Positions 31,952-39,714 of a stretch of DNA of 64,000 nucleotides are shown here, in pieces. The stretch covers positions 151,588 through 215,587 of the forward strand of contig NZ_FNFN01000010.1 in NCBI RefSeq assembly GCF_900101045.1, written 5' to 3'. The stretch comes from Nocardioides sp. YR527. Its GTDB lineage: Bacteria > Actinomycetota > Actinomycetes > Propionibacteriales > Nocardioidaceae. The position numbers were made by a program, and so were the translations under genes. Under the pieces are notes generated by a model, which was given only the letters and a program-made list of their open reading frames with translations, ran no database searches and was not told where the DNA came from. Each line of letters begins with the position of its first letter. Positions within the stretch are counted from its first letter, which is position 1.

Positions 31952-32329
31952 GGGTTGGTTCCTTCATGGGTTGTCGTGGTCTGCGCCTGTGGTGAGCAGG
32001 CAGGGCTGAGGTGCCCGAGACCGGTGGGCGGACAGGGATGCCTGTCGCCGTCGGTCTGGGCTGATCTCGGGTGGATCGTGAGGACCTCTTGAAACCGAGG
32101 AGCAAGTGCGGCGCGTGGGCCGCCTCGGCGAGGCCTGTGAGAAGAGGGTCTCCCGGCGCTGTCTCAGCGGGTTGCGAGAGTTCTCTTCATCTACTCAATA
32201 TTGGGGTAGACGGGACCTTCTACCCTCTTGCGTTGCCCGACCGGCTAGGGATTTGGTCGGTGGTCTGTGTCGGCGACTCTCGCAAAAAGAGAAGTCAGTC
32301 GGACCCACTTCGTCGGTAGCATCGTAAAG
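31952..32329. other. Intergenic region without a gene
   Basis: No convincing reading frame is seen in this 378-bp gap between the divergent LPXTG and GtrA genes. It contains an AT-richer island with a partial palindrome TCTAC-N11-GTAGA (32190-32210, centred on AATATT), the most promoter-like part, and presumably carries the promoters of both neighbours. Confidence 0.5.
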
Positions 32330-32815
32330 GTGACCGTCGCATCGAGCTGGAGACATCGGGCGTTTCGGCTGCTCGGCGAGGTGGTTCGGTTCATGGTGGT
32401 GGGCGGCCTGGCGACCGTGGTGTCGTTCGTGGGCTTCAACGCACTGGCGCACGGCCTGCTCCTCGGCACGGCTCCGCTGCGGAACGCTCCGATCGTCGCG
32501 TACGTGGTGGCCAACGTCGTCGCTGGAGTCGTGGCGTACGTCGGGACGCGGCTGTGGGCGTTCCGGGATCGTGACGCTCCTGATCAGGTGACCGGTGTGG
32601 TCAGGTTCTTCGTCCTGGGTGCGCTCACGATGGCCATTCCGGTCGTGTGCCTGTGGTTCAGCCGCTACGTCCTGGGGCTGTCCAGCCCGATCGCGGACAA
32701 TGTCTCGGCCAACGTGATCGGGCTGGGGATCAGCACCGCGACGCGTTTTTGGGTGTTCCGGCGCTTCGTGTTCAACCAGCCCGTGGTTCGCGAGCCGTCC
32801 AGGCCTGCGGCGTGA
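32330..32815 (+). CDS. GtrA-family membrane protein
   Basis: A 161-residue protein with four transmembrane helices (VVRFMVVGGLATVVSFVGF, VAYVVANVVAGVVAYVGTRL, VRFFVLGALTMAIPVVCLWF and NVIGLGISTATRFWVFRRFV). The end, FWVFRRFVF, matches the GtrA family, which is thought to flip or translocate lipid-linked sugars for cell-envelope polysaccharides. The start is uncertain: GTG 32330 gives the normal N-terminal length, GTG 32267 adds 21 residues. The next gene follows after 24 bases. Confidence 0.8.
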   Translation: MTVASSWRHRAFRLLGEVVRFMVVGGLATVVSFVGFNALAHGLLLGTAPLRNAPIVAYVVANVVAGVVAYVGTRLWAFRDRDAPDQVTGVVRFFVLGALTMAIPVVCLWFSRYVLGLSSPIADNVSANVIGLGISTATRFWVFRRFVFNQPVVREPSRPAA

Positions 32816-32839
32816 GAACCCGAGAAGGCAGGTGCTCCG

Positions 32840-33337
32840 GTGGCACGCGGTGACCACATCTACGCCCGCCGGGGTCGCTACTACACCCACCACGCCATAG
32901 ACGCCGGTGACGGGACCGTCATCCATTACACGGGCACGGCGGCCACCGGTCGGCGTGTGGAGCGGACATCGCTCGAGTCCTTCGCCTGTGGTGGGCCCGT
33001 ATACGTGCGCACCTACCGCAGCCGACTGCCGACCGAGGAGATCATCCGTCGTGCGGAGTCTCGTCTCGGAACGCGTGGCTACCACCTGGTCCGGAACAAC
33101 TGCGAGCACTTCGCGACCTGGGCCTCGACCGGCTCGGCCGCAAGCCGACAGGTGCGCAGCTGGGCCGTGGCGGGACCCGGGGCGGCCGCCTCGCTGGCCG
33201 TCGCCCAGGCTGCCGGGATCCACCTGATCGTCCTCGGAACCGTGAGCATGTGCGTCTATGCCCTGCGGGGCCTGCTGCACCGTCGCAGCGGGCCCCGGGC
33301 CCTGGTTCTGCTCGACATCGACGCCGACGCCGGCTGA
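32840..33337 (+). CDS. LRAT-domain (NlpC/P60-like) protein with C-terminal membrane helix
   Basis: A 165-residue protein. The lecithin-retinol-acyltransferase-like signature is present: MARGDHIYARRGRYYTHHAI (His18) and LVRNNCEHFATWAS (Cys88 in NCEHF). Relatives are acyltransferases or lipases with a thiol nucleophile that act on phospholipids, and this group is widespread in bacteria with few characterised members. A hydrophobic segment near the C-terminus (IHLIVLGTVSMCVYALRGLL) probably anchors it. It starts with GTG behind GAGAAGG, close to the GtrA gene. Confidence 0.82.
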   Translation: MARGDHIYARRGRYYTHHAIDAGDGTVIHYTGTAATGRRVERTSLESFACGGPVYVRTYRSRLPTEEIIRRAESRLGTRGYHLVRNNCEHFATWASTGSAASRQVRSWAVAGPGAAASLAVAQAAGIHLIVLGTVSMCVYALRGLLHRRSGPRALVLLDIDADAG

Positions 33338-33353
33338 GATGCGCTGCGGGGCC

Positions 33354-33806
33354 TCACCAGTTGTAGTCGAGGAACTTCCCGTCGAAGGTGACCACCACCC
33401 GGTCCCCGCCGGGGTCGGAACGACGAGCGATGTCGACCTTGAAGTTGATCGCGCTCATGATGCCGTCGCCGAACTCCTCGTGGATCAGCTCCTTGAGCGC
33501 CGGGCCGTAGACGGCCAGGGCCTCGTGGAAGCGGTAGATCGTGGGATCGGACGCCACGCCGGGCGCCGCGCCTCGGTACGGCTGGACCTGCAGCGCTTCG
33601 ACGACCGCGGGCTCCAGGCCGAGCAGCTCGCCGGCGGCCTCCGCCTCGGCGGCACTCATCGGGTGCTGGCCGAGGAGGGCGGCGGTCGTCCACACCGGCG
33701 CACGGCCCACATGCTCGGCGATCTGGGCCCAGGTGATCCCGGCCCGCAGCCGGGCGGAGGTGACCGCCTCGGCGGCCTCGGTCTTGCTCAAGATGGGCTG
33801 GGTCAT
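33354..33806 (-). CDS. cynS: Cyanate hydratase (cyanase)
   Basis: A 150-residue enzyme of standard length that converts cyanate and bicarbonate into ammonia and CO2 through carbamate, forming a decamer. The N-terminal helical domain resembles an HTH but is structural. The catalytic residues Arg92, Glu95 and Ser118 (YRFHEALAVYGPALKELIHE and DGIMSAINFKVD) keep the Arg-x2-Glu-x22-Ser spacing of the family. The C-terminus FDGKFLDYNW is also typical. It lies four bases downstream of the FNT channel gene in the same operon. Confidence 0.96.
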   Translation of the reverse strand: MTQPILSKTEAAEAVTSARLRAGITWAQIAEHVGRAPVWTTAALLGQHPMSAAEAEAAGELLGLEPAVVEALQVQPYRGAAPGVASDPTIYRFHEALAVYGPALKELIHEEFGDGIMSAINFKVDIARRSDPGGDRVVVTFDGKFLDYNW

Positions 33807-33810
33807 CTGC

Positions 33811-34665
33811 TCAGGCCTCGCTCACGACGGTCGACTTGTCAGGGGTCACGGCAGCGGGGCGCGTCCGCTCCGTGCCGGTGCGGTGATGGGTGGCGTAGAT
33901 GACCAGCCCGACGAAGGTCAGGCCACCGACCAGGTTGCCGAGGACGGTCGGGATCTCGTTCCAGAGCAGGTAGTCGCCGACGGTGAAGTCGCCACCGAGC
34001 ATCAGCCCGGAGGGGAAGAGGAACATGTTGACGACCGAGTGCTCGAAGCCCAGGTAGAAGAAGACCATGATCGGCATCCACATCGCGATCACCTTGCCCG
34101 GCAGGCTGTCGGACATCATCGCTCCGACCACGCCGGTGGAGACCATCCAGTTGCACATCACGCCGCGTACGAAGAGAGTCAGCATCCCTGCGGCACCGTG
34201 GTCGGCGTAGCCCAGCGTCCGGCCCTCGCCGATGGCACCGATCGCCTGGCCGACCGCATCGGGTTCGACCGAGAATCCGTAGGTGAAGTAGATCGCCATC
34301 ATCACTGCCGTGGTCAGGGCGCCGGCGAAGTTTCCGACGAAGACCAGGCCCCAGTTGCGCATCATGGCGCCGAACGTGACGCCGGGGCGCCGGTCCAGCC
34401 AGGCCAGCGGGACCAGGGTGAAGACGCCGGTCAGCAGGTCGAACCCGAGCAGGTAGAGCATGCAGAAACCGACCGGGAAGAGCACCGCGCCGATGAGCGG
34501 CTCGCCGGTCTTGGCGCCGATGGTGACCGCGAACGCGGCCGCCAGCGCCAAGATGGCTCCCGCCATGTAGGCGCGGATCAAGGTATCTCTGGTCGACATG
34601 AAGACCTTGGACTCGCCGGAGCTGATGATGCGGCCGGCGAGCTCCTTCGGGCTCACATAGGACAT
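33811..34665 (-). CDS. Formate/nitrite transporter (FNT) family channel
   Basis: A 284-residue membrane protein with six hydrophobic segments. FNT signatures include FALGDLL-like LYLLGFDLLTGVFTLVPLAW, the second GVMCNWMVSTGVVGAMMSD half-repeat, and MWMPIMVFFYLGFEHSVVNM. Characterised members conduct formate, nitrite or hydrosulfide. Being immediately upstream of cynS (4-base gap) suggests that it moves cyanate or a related small anion, or exports nitrogen waste; the substrate is inference. The ATG at 34665 is preceded by GAGGAGG. Confidence 0.88.
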   Translation of the reverse strand: MSYVSPKELAGRIISSGESKVFMSTRDTLIRAYMAGAILALAAAFAVTIGAKTGEPLIGAVLFPVGFCMLYLLGFDLLTGVFTLVPLAWLDRRPGVTFGAMMRNWGLVFVGNFAGALTTAVMMAIYFTYGFSVEPDAVGQAIGAIGEGRTLGYADHGAAGMLTLFVRGVMCNWMVSTGVVGAMMSDSLPGKVIAMWMPIMVFFYLGFEHSVVNMFLFPSGLMLGGDFTVGDYLLWNEIPTVLGNLVGGLTFVGLVIYATHHRTGTERTRPAAVTPDKSTVVSEA

Positions 34666-34871
34666 GGGGTCGCCTCCTCGGGCGTGAACGACAGGACCTC
34701 GGATCGCCGTTGACCCACGCCCCATGCCACCACCAGAGGCGACCCTCCGAGTAGGCCATCCGCGCACGATCTGCGGCGATCTGCGCGGGGCCGGCCCAGA
34801 TGGCTCGGGTTAACCGGAGCGACACAAGCAGGTGAACGAGCCTGAAACCGGGACGAGCCACCCTTGGGCGG

Positions 34872-35600
34872 ATGGAAGGGCTCGACGAGGACCTGCTGGC
34901 CGCGGTGGTCAACGTGACCCCGACCGCGCTGTGGGTGATCGGCGCCGACGGCACCGTCCAGCTGGCCAACCAGGCCGCGCTGTCCCTGCTCGGCTACAGC
35001 TCGGCCGACGAGGTCATCGGCGCCTCCAGCCACGAGACCCTCCACGACCATCGCCCCGACGGGACCGCGTACCCCTCCGAGGCCTGCCCGATCCTCGGCC
35101 GGCCCGGACCGAGCACCACCACGGCGCCGGCGTGGTTCTTCACCCGCCAGGGCCGGCCTGTGCCGGTCGCCTGGTCCACCCGCGCCGTCGGCACCGCCGG
35201 GGCCCGGCTGCTCTCCTTCGCCCACGCCGCCAACGTCTCCGGGTTCGCGCTCGACGAGGTCGAGGAGGTCGACCTCACCACGCGTGACGCGCTCCGGGCA
35301 GCGGTGGACCAGCGGGTGCGCGAGCGGTTCCGGGACCCGGAGTTCACCGCGGCCGCCCTCGCCGCCGAGCTGCACCTGTCCGTACGTTCGGTCCAGGCGC
35401 TGCTGGCAGAGGACGGTCGATCGCCGGCGGCCGAGATCCGCCGCGCCCGCCTCGAGTTCGCCGGCACGCTGCTCGCCCGCGGCGCCGCCGTCTCCGATGC
35501 CTGCCGCGCGAGCGGCTTCAGCGAGCTCGGCACCTTCGGCCGCGCCTTCCGCCGCCAGTACGGCCAGGCGCCGAGCTCGTGGGCGCGCGCCGCCGGGTAG
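34872..35600 (+). CDS. PAS-domain plus AraC-type HTH transcriptional regulator
   Basis: A 242-residue protein. Residues 5-115 are a PAS-like sensor (VVNVTPTALWVIGADGTVQL, then FFTRQGRPVPVAW). Residues 135-240 are an AraC-type double HTH (AAALAAELHLSVRSVQALLA, then CRASGFSELGTFGRAFRRQY). It is divergent from the FNT-cynS operon, with 206 bases between, and is the natural candidate activator. The sensed signal (cyanate, redox or a ligand of the PAS pocket) is not known. Confidence 0.82.
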   Translation: MEGLDEDLLAAVVNVTPTALWVIGADGTVQLANQAALSLLGYSSADEVIGASSHETLHDHRPDGTAYPSEACPILGRPGPSTTTAPAWFFTRQGRPVPVAWSTRAVGTAGARLLSFAHAANVSGFALDEVEEVDLTTRDALRAAVDQRVRERFRDPEFTAAALAAELHLSVRSVQALLAEDGRSPAAEIRRARLEFAGTLLARGAAVSDACRASGFSELGTFGRAFRRQYGQAPSSWARAAG

Positions 35601-35652
35601 TCACGGCACGGTGACGCCAGGACCGCCTCGAACCGGACCGGGGCCGGAACCG

Positions 35653-35692
35653 GGCCGGCCGCCGGACGATCGAGTTCGTCCGGCGGCCGGCC
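35653..35692. terminator. Strong bidirectional terminator
   Basis: GGCCGGCCGCCGGACGA and TCGTCCGGCGGCCGGCC are perfect 17-bp arms with a six-base loop, between the convergent ends of the PAS-HTH gene (35600) and the subtilase gene (35711). Confidence 0.8.
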
Positions 35693-35710
35693 GCAGTCGC
35701 ACCCGCGGGT

Positions 35711-38700
35711 CTACTCGAACGGGTCGAAGTAGGCGACCGTGGCCGCGTCGATGTTGCTGTCGATACCGACCGGGTCGAACCCGATGGTGCTGGCACCGGT
35801 GACGTACACGCGTCGCTTGCCGTCGGGCCCGCGGTCGAGCACGACGCCGTTGCCGCCGTCCGATGCCGCGGTGGCGTCGTAGCTCGACGACCACACCTTC
35901 TCGCCGTTGCTCATGTCGTAGGCGATGGTCATGTAGTCGAGGTCGGTCTCGGTGTCCGTCGACTCGCCGGTGACGACCGCACGGGTGCCGTCCTCGGAGA
36001 TCGTCACGTCCCAGGGGATGTCGGAGCCGTGGGCGTTGCCGTCGTGCGTCGCCGCCCAGACCTGCTCGCCGGTGGTGACGTCGTACGCGACGGTGGCGTA
36101 GTCCATGTTCGTGGCGCCGTCGACGTTGCCGGTCACCAGGACCTTGCTGCCGTCCGGGGAGAGCTCGGTGGCCTGCGGCACGTCGGTGCCGGCGCCGCCG
36201 TGCTCGGCCGACCACTTCTCCTCGCCGGTGGCGAGGTCGTAGCCGACGGTGGCCCAGTCGGTCTGGCGGTCGGTGTTGCCGACGCCGCCGGAGACGATCA
36301 CCGTGGACCCTGCGATCTGGACCTGGTCGGAGATGTCGATCCCGTTGGCGCTCCCGTTGCGGAGCACGTCCCACAGCTGCTCGCCGGTCTCGGCGTCGTA
36401 GGCCACGGTGCCCCAGTCGGTGAGACCGGTGCCCTCGCCCCGGCTCTGACCGGTGACGACCACGGTGCCACCGTCCTCGCTGACCGCGATCGCCCGGGCG
36501 TCGTCGGTGCCGTTCACCGGGTCGTCGTAGCGCGAGACCCACAGCTGCTCGCCGGTCGCGGCGTCGAAGGCCACGGTGGCGTAGTCGAGATGGGTGTCGC
36601 CGACGTTCTGGTAGCCGGTGACGTAGATCCGCTTGCCGTCGGGGCTGACCACCAGGTCGTTGACCGTGTCCGTGGCCTGCCCGGGGCCGTCGAGCCTGAT
36701 GTTCCACCTCTCGGCGCCGTTGGCCCCGTCGTACGCGATCGCGACCATGTCGCTGCCGCTGGTGCCGGCGACGTAGACCGTGTCACCGTCGGGGCTCATC
36801 CCGAAGCCGGCCGGCTCGTCCGAGCCGCCGTTCGAGCCGTCCCACTGGACCTCCCAGAGCGGGTCACCGGTCTCGGGGTCGTAGGCGGCGGTGAGGAAGT
36901 CGGGCGCGAGACCGCCCGCCGCGGCAGGCCGGCTGAAGCCGCTCATGTAGAGCCGCGTGCCGTCCGGGTTCAGGAGCACCTCGCCGCCGGAGTCGGTCGA
37001 GGCGCCGAAGTCGGTGCGCTGACCGTCGTACCGCGTGGACCAGTCCTCCGAGCCCGGCCGCTTGGCCCGCAGCACGATGGGGGAGCGAACCTTGTGCGAT
37101 CCGTCGGTCCAGGACAGCTGGCCGCCGAGGTAACGGAACAGCGCGGCGTCCTCGAGGGTGAAGGTCGCGGTGAAGGACTTGCTCTCGCCGGGCTTGATCG
37201 TCAGGGTGCTCGGCTCGATCGTGACGTCGACGCCCTCCAGGCCGGTCACCGACGCCTTGTAGGTCGCCTTCTTGCGGCCGACGTTGGTCACGGTGCGGGT
37301 GACGGTCTTCGTCTCGTCGAGCAGGCCGACGGCGATCGACGGCGTGTTGAGGTCGCTGGGGTCGAGCGAGAGACCGGCGGTCTCCAGGCCGTCACAGACG
37401 CTGTCGAGCACGCCGTTGGTGGATCCGCACAGGAAAGCCGTCCAGTCGTCGGTGCCGCTGTCGTAGACGAGCCCCGGGTCGGCGGCGGTGTTGGGCTGAA
37501 CGTGCCCGGCACCCTGCTTGAAGATCACCTTCGGGTCGGTGGCCGCCCCGTCGCGTACGTCGGAGCCGGTGGTCATCAGCGCGGACTTGATCGCCATCGG
37601 CGACCAGTCGGGGTGCAGGTCATGGAGCAGCGCGGCCAGGCCGGCGACGTGCGGCGCGGACATGGAGGTGCCGCTCATCAGGTTGAAGTCCATACCGCCC
37701 TGTCCCGGGGGAGCGACCGCGGCGAGGATGTCCTGCCCGGGTGCGATCACGTCCGGCTTGAGGAGGTTGCCGTTACCGGCCACGAGCGGCCCGCGGGAGG
37801 AGAACTCGGCTGTGTAAGGCGCATCCGCACCGCGCTGGATGGTGGCGGCCTCGATCGTCGCGGTGGCGTCCGCCGTGGCGGCGTACGCGCTCACCGCGCT
37901 CCACTCGGTGTCGGCCAGGTGCACCGTCGGGACCGAGTGGAAGTCGGAGTTGAGCGAGTTCTCGTAGGCGTTGACGAAGATCATCCCGACCCCGCCGGCC
38001 TCGGCGACCGCGCGGCTGGAGTTGACCCGCGCGATGTCACCGCCGCGCTGGCACAGGACGATCTTGCCGGCCACCTTGGCCGGGTCGAGCGCCGGCTTGC
38101 CGTTGTTGTCGCTGGCCGGGTAGCAGCGCGAGCCGGCGGTGATCGACACCCCCGAGAGACGGGCCGAAGCGCCGGTGATGAGCGGAGCCGGTCCGACACC
38201 GTTGGGGGCGACCGAGGCGCCGGTGTAGCGGGTGCCGTTGCCCAGAGTGACCGCTCCGGTGGTGCTGCGGTCGTGCGTCCCGGCGGCGACGGTGGTCAGC
38301 CACGGTCCCGGGTGGGCGACGGTCGAGTCCGTCGGGCCGGAGTTGCCGGCCGAGGCAGACACGAAGATCCCGGCCGCGGCGGCGTTGAGGAACGCGACCT
38401 CGGTCGGTTCGAGGAAGTCGGTGCTGGTGCCGGAGACCGAGTAGTTGATGACGTCCACGCCGTCGGCGACGGCCTGGTCGATCGCGGCGACCATGTCCGA
38501 GTTGTAGCCGGTCGCGGTCGAGCCGTCCTCGGTGGACCACAGGGCCTTGTACGCCGCGATGCGTGCCCGGGGCGCGATGCCGGTGATCTCACCGAACGCC
38601 GCCGCGGCTCCGGTCACCTTGACGCCGTGGTTGCCACCGGAGGTCGACGCGGTGTGGGTGCCGTGCCCGTTGTAGTCGCGCGGTGAGTTGAACTCCCAGG

Positions 38701-39589
38701 GCAGCTGCTCGGCGATCCCGGCGTCGCCGCCCCAGCCGTCGTTGAAGTAGCGAGCCGTGATCAGCTTGCTGTTGCAGCTCCTGGCCTTCCAGGAGTCGTC
38801 GCCGACGGTCTCGGGCGTCTCGCAGGTGCCGCGGAACCCCTTCGGCTTGCCGTGGTAGACCTTCTTGCCCCGCTTGTCGCGGTCCGAGAAGCTCTTCGAG
38901 TCCGGCCAGATCCCGCTGTCGATCACGCCGATGACGACGTCCTCGCCCGCGCCGTCGCCGTGCTTGCCGCCCTCGGGACCACCGAGCTTGGCCCACAGGC
39001 CGTCGCGGGAGTCGAGACCGAGGAAGCTGGCCGTCGAGGAGGTGTCGACCTCGACCTTGGTGTCCTCGTGGACCGCCACGACGTCGGGCTGCGAGGCGAG
39101 CTTCGCGGCCTGGTCGCCGGTGAGGTCGGCGGTGAAGCCGTTGAAGGAGTAGACGTACTCCTGGGTCGGCTCGCCACCCTTGACCTTGGTCAGGGCGGAC
39201 CGCTGCCGCCCGCGCAGGTGGTCGGCGTAGTCGACCGTCTCGCTGGCGTCGGGGTCGACCTTGGCGTCCTCGCCCGGCTTCGTCGCCGAGTAGCCCTTGA
39301 CGTCGCCGTCGTAGGTGGCGACCGGGTCGAGCGCCATCTGGACGATGTACGTCCCGCGCTTGTCGCCCTTCGCCTTGGCCGCCGCGATGTCGGCCGCCTT
39401 GGTGACCTTCAGGCCACCGTCGCCGCGGCTGAGCGCGCCGCTGGTGATGGCGCTGGTTCGGTTGGCCTCGGGGTTCTCGGCCGGTTCGTCAGCCCTCGCA
39501 TCGGGGGCCATCGTGGTGACGAGGGCCGTCGTCGCGGCCAGCGCCAGCGAACGACGGGCCCACCGTCGGATCGGGGGATTGCCCTGCAT
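35711..39589 (-). CDS. Very large secreted subtilase (S8) with PA domain and C-terminal beta-propeller
   Basis: A 1292-residue exoprotease. It has a signal peptide (1-33), an I9-type prodomain (~75-185, ending VAVHEDTKVE), and an S8 catalytic domain with Asp224 (VIGVIDSGIWPDS), His309 (DYNGHGTHTAST) and Ser642 (LMSGTSMSAPHVAGLAALLH). A PA insert lies around 480-590, and a fibronectin-III-like segment (TVTRTVTNVGRKKATYKASV) follows. Residues ~880-1292 are about seven propeller blades of the type SPDGKRIYVTG plus YDAETGEQLW, typical of PQQ-like quinoprotein repeats. This last part is unusual for the family and may bind a substrate. The ATG at 39589 follows AGGAGCAGG. It is divergent from a LuxR-type regulator. 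Confidence 0.93.
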   Translation of the reverse strand: MQGNPPIRRWARRSLALAATTALVTTMAPDARADEPAENPEANRTSAITSGALSRGDGGLKVTKAADIAAAKAKGDKRGTYIVQMALDPVATYDGDVKGYSATKPGEDAKVDPDASETVDYADHLRGRQRSALTKVKGGEPTQEYVYSFNGFTADLTGDQAAKLASQPDVVAVHEDTKVEVDTSSTASFLGLDSRDGLWAKLGGPEGGKHGDGAGEDVVIGVIDSGIWPDSKSFSDRDKRGKKVYHGKPKGFRGTCETPETVGDDSWKARSCNSKLITARYFNDGWGGDAGIAEQLPWEFNSPRDYNGHGTHTASTSGGNHGVKVTGAAAAFGEITGIAPRARIAAYKALWSTEDGSTATGYNSDMVAAIDQAVADGVDVINYSVSGTSTDFLEPTEVAFLNAAAAGIFVSASAGNSGPTDSTVAHPGPWLTTVAAGTHDRSTTGAVTLGNGTRYTGASVAPNGVGPAPLITGASARLSGVSITAGSRCYPASDNNGKPALDPAKVAGKIVLCQRGGDIARVNSSRAVAEAGGVGMIFVNAYENSLNSDFHSVPTVHLADTEWSAVSAYAATADATATIEAATIQRGADAPYTAEFSSRGPLVAGNGNLLKPDVIAPGQDILAAVAPPGQGGMDFNLMSGTSMSAPHVAGLAALLHDLHPDWSPMAIKSALMTTGSDVRDGAATDPKVIFKQGAGHVQPNTAADPGLVYDSGTDDWTAFLCGSTNGVLDSVCDGLETAGLSLDPSDLNTPSIAVGLLDETKTVTRTVTNVGRKKATYKASVTGLEGVDVTIEPSTLTIKPGESKSFTATFTLEDAALFRYLGGQLSWTDGSHKVRSPIVLRAKRPGSEDWSTRYDGQRTDFGASTDSGGEVLLNPDGTRLYMSGFSRPAAAGGLAPDFLTAAYDPETGDPLWEVQWDGSNGGSDEPAGFGMSPDGDTVYVAGTSGSDMVAIAYDGANGAERWNIRLDGPGQATDTVNDLVVSPDGKRIYVTGYQNVGDTHLDYATVAFDAATGEQLWVSRYDDPVNGTDDARAIAVSEDGGTVVVTGQSRGEGTGLTDWGTVAYDAETGEQLWDVLRNGSANGIDISDQVQIAGSTVIVSGGVGNTDRQTDWATVGYDLATGEEKWSAEHGGAGTDVPQATELSPDGSKVLVTGNVDGATNMDYATVAYDVTTGEQVWAATHDGNAHGSDIPWDVTISEDGTRAVVTGESTDTETDLDYMTIAYDMSNGEKVWSSSYDATAASDGGNGVVLDRGPDGKRRVYVTGASTIGFDPVGIDSNIDAATVAYFDPFE

Positions 39590-39609
39590 GTCCTGCTCCT
39601 CGCATCCTG

Positions 39610-39628
39610 CTTCCACGGCACGTGGAAG
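39610..39628. promoter_or_regulatory. CTTCCACG-gca-CGTGGAAG palindrome upstream of subtilase gene
   Basis: A perfect palindrome with 8-bp arms, 21 bases before the subtilase start codon. It is a candidate operator for a regulator such as the divergent LuxR-type protein. Confidence 0.5.
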
Positions 39629-39660
39629 GGGTGTGGGGAGGCTATGCGTGGAAACGAAGG

Positions 39661-39676
39661 GGACACATCCGTGTCC
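39661..39676. promoter_or_regulatory. GGACAC-atcc-GTGTCC palindrome upstream of LuxR gene
   Basis: A second perfect inverted repeat, with 6-bp arms, 39 bases before the LuxR-type start. Its sequence differs from the first palindrome, so the two may serve different regulators. Confidence 0.45.
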
Positions 39677-39714
39677 TACACTGAGGATTGCTCAGACCAG
39701 TGGGAGGACGCTTG

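Noticed and set aside
30542..32092. Open frame of about 516 codons on the plus strand over the LPXTG gene
   Set aside because: Repeats GLGPGLLVDD come from antisense of the repeated coding sequence; the minus-strand gene has a signal peptide and LPNTG signal.
36029..38686. Long open frame (about 885 codons) on the plus strand inside the subtilase gene
   Set aside because: Composition is Arg/Gly/Val-rich shadow coding from the high GC of the opposite gene; no recognisable domain, and the minus-strand gene has complete catalytic and propeller motifs.
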